From Spirochaetota bacterium (GTDB lineage: Bacteria > Spirochaetota > Spirochaetia > Treponematales > Breznakiellaceae), in NCBI GenBank assembly GCA_023406985.1, contig JAEXTK010000076.1, positions 1-14,833 on the forward strand: 14,833 nt of DNA, given 5' to 3'. Position numbers and translations under genes: made by a program. The first letter of the stretch is position 1; the number at the start of each line of letters is the position of its first letter. This document shows, in pieces, positions 13,523 to 14,833 of the stretch. The notes under the pieces are model-generated. The model saw nothing but the letters and a program-made list of their open reading frames with translations. It had not been told where the DNA came from and did no database searches.

Positions 13523-14371
13523 ATGCAGGTCGAATCGAACGCGATGAAGGTAGGAAGGGCGGTCCTGATCGCCGCCGTCTTGCTCCTCGGCGCGGCCGCC
13601 GCGGTCGCGGAGGAGCGCTGGCAACTTACGCTCGGCGGGGGCGCCTTGGCCTCCAACGTCTACTGCGGAGCCGAAGAGTTCTTCGCGGCCCCGCTCCCCT
13701 ACGTCCGCGTATCCTACGGCGGCCGGAAGATGGAGCTTTTCGCGTCCACCATCGACGGACTCGGCTTCCAATACGTGGACCGGGACCGCCGCCTCTTCGC
13801 GAGCGGCGGCTTCAACCTCGGAGAGAAGCGGGACAGCGAGGAGTACAGCGCCATCGTCCGGTCGAAGGAGCACAGCGCCGACACCGCGCGCTTCCTCTCG
13901 GGCTCCCCCACCGCCTGGAACCCCGCCTACGCCTTCGGGATGCTCGGCTGGATCAGCCCCGTCGGCATCCTGGCCTCCGCTCTCTACTATCAGCCGACCC
14001 TCGTGAGCGGGGACGGGGACGAGCTCTTCCACGGCTTCATCCCCTCGATTTTCTGGCTCGCGCCCGTACCGGTCACCGACCGCCTGACGGTCACGTGCCT
14101 GGCCTCCCTCGACTTCATGGACCGGCGCTACGCCGCGGCCTGGTTTTCGATAGAGGAGCCGACCGCGAAGCTGGCCGCCTTCCGCGCCCGGGCGGGCCTC
14201 CGGGACGTCCAGCTCATCGTCCGCGCCGAGTACCGGTTTACGGAACGCCTCGCCGTGACCCTGCTCGCGGGCAACCTCTACCTGCTCGCCGACGCGGCGG
14301 ACAGCCCCTACACCCAGACTCCCTACCGGCTCAAGGCCGGCGGCTACCTATCCTATACCTTCCGACGCTAG
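13523..14371 (+). CDS. MipA/OmpV-like outer-membrane protein
   Basis: A 282-residue exported beta-barrel protein, near the usual 250-280 for MipA/OmpV. A signal peptide (hydrophobic VLIAAVLLLGAAAAVA) is followed by WQLTLGGGALASNVYCGAEE, a short-strand pattern with aromatic girdles, APLPYVRVSYGGRKMELFAS, and a C-terminal GGYLSYTFRR strand typical of barrel proteins. Family members sit in the outer membrane; some bind the murein hydrolase MltA and others act as porins. ATG 13523 has GGAGG ten bases upstream; ATG 13544 gives a tidier signal peptide but no ribosome site. Its stop is 11 bases from the convergent heme O synthase stop. Assignment is by pattern; another small barrel family is possible. 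Confidence 0.68.
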   Translation: MQVESNAMKVGRAVLIAAVLLLGAAAAVAEERWQLTLGGGALASNVYCGAEEFFAAPLPYVRVSYGGRKMELFASTIDGLGFQYVDRDRRLFASGGFNLGEKRDSEEYSAIVRSKEHSADTARFLSGSPTAWNPAYAFGMLGWISPVGILASALYYQPTLVSGDGDELFHGFIPSIFWLAPVPVTDRLTVTCLASLDFMDRRYAAAWFSIEEPTAKLAAFRARAGLRDVQLIVRAEYRFTERLAVTLLAGNLYLLADAADSPYTQTPYRLKAGGYLSYTFRR

Positions 14372-14382
14372 TGTCCCGAAGC

Positions 14383-14833
14383 TTAGGGATTTATAAGCAG
14401 GAGGGCGAACAGGGCGGGGAGGTAGATGATGGAGGCGCGGAGCAGGCGGCGCGCCTGGAGGCCCTTCCGCGTTATGACCGCCCGTATGCCCGCGGCGAGG
14501 AACAGGGCGCCGAGCGCGCCGGCCCCCGCTGCGTAGATCGGCCCGGCCAGACCGGTCAGCTCCGGCAACAGGCTCACGACGAGAAGGAGCGCGAGCGCGC
14601 CCACCACCTGGAAGGCGGTGAGGCGGCCGGTCTCGTCCACCACGGGCAAGACCTTGATTCCCGCGGCCGCGTAATCCTCCCGGTACATGATCTCGATCGA
14701 GAGGAAATGCGGGAACTGCCAGAAGAAGAGGATGCCGAAGAGGATCCAGGCGTCCGCGCTCAGCCGGCCGGAGGCTCCGGCCCAACCGAGGAGGGGCGGC
14801 GCGGGGGCCCGCCGGGCGCCCCGGGGGGGGGGG
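14383..14833 (-). CDS. cyoE: Heme O synthase (protoheme IX farnesyltransferase), N-terminus missing
   Basis: The last 150 codons of a UbiA-superfamily prenyltransferase. It adds farnesyl to heme b to make heme O for heme-copper oxidases and sits in the inner membrane. The visible part shows PPLLGW, FFWQFPHFLSIEIMYREDY (the CyoE/CtaB signature after the second Asp-rich region), AGIKVLPVVDETGRLTA, then three or so membrane helices and the ending LRASIIYLPALFALLL. This ending and the FWQFPHF..YREDY signature separate it from other UbiA enzymes. The first substrate-binding NDxxD region lies outside the window. The outermost dozen codons are doubtful because the sequence runs into a G homopolymer. 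If the organism is a spirochaete, this implies a heme-copper oxidase and oxygen use. Confidence 0.87.
   Translation of the reverse strand, partial: PPPRGARRAPAPPLLGWAGASGRLSADAWILFGILFFWQFPHFLSIEIMYREDYAAAGIKVLPVVDETGRLTAFQVVGALALLLVVSLLPELTGLAGPIYAAGAGALGALFLAAGIRAVITRKGLQARRLLRASIIYLPALFALLLINP
14823..14833. other. Poly-G run at window end, probable contig-end artefact
   Basis: Eleven G in a row close the window inside the heme O synthase frame, next to other C/G blocks. Runs like this at a contig edge commonly come from short-read chemistry. The translation just upstream (ARRAPAPPLLGW) departs from the family before PPLLGW, consistent with errors. Confidence 0.6.

Overview
This GC-rich window (my impression is about 70% G+C) looks like a contig from a diderm bacterium. 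I judge it most likely a high-GC spirochaete. The best clue is the FecR-domain protein at 4760-5770, whose N-terminal FecR core plus helical tail matches a protein type I associate with Spirochaetes. Supporting clues are the small lipoproteins and a promoter resembling the flagellar sigma-28 type. The assignment is inference, not proof. Nothing here looks like phage, IS, CRISPR, tRNA or rRNA, and no gene-free stretch exceeds about 200 bases.

Layout. (1) 1-3178, minus strand: a tightly packed operon, read right to left, of an MDR dehydrogenase without visible zinc ligands, a 6-pyruvoyl-tetrahydropterin-synthase-like protein with Glu in place of the catalytic Cys, a GT4 glycosyltransferase, and a class I methyltransferase cut by the window edge. 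I infer a pathway for a modified, probably glycosylated and methylated pterin. (2) 3261-6234, minus strand: exported and lipoprotein genes in two units. The upstream unit (lipoprotein, FecR protein, NTF2-like lipoprotein) ends at a hairpin/T-tract terminator. The downstream unit (NTF2-like lipoprotein, exported flavodoxin-fold-like protein) starts from a perfect TATAAT flanked by a 16-base direct repeat. (3) 6435-10981, plus strand: a compact four-gene chaperone-usher operon (one-domain pilin, PapD-like chaperone, outer-membrane usher, two-domain terminal subunit). It is divergent from region 2 and preceded by two overlapping sigma-28-like promoter matches. (4) 11007-14833: an amidohydrolase, a convergent GPH-family sugar transporter, a divergent MipA/OmpV outer-membrane protein, and the C-terminal two thirds or less of a CyoE-type heme O synthase running off the right edge into a poly-G run.

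How the genes work together. The four fimbrial genes form a complete minimal secretion-assembly set: subunits are exported, folded by the chaperone, and threaded through the usher to the surface. The lipoprotein/FecR group is transcribed away from the same intergenic region and may be envelope maintenance, but nothing shows a direct link. The pterin-type operon is the strongest candidate for an undescribed system. The amidohydrolase, transporter, porin-like and heme genes look like ordinary chromosomal genes.
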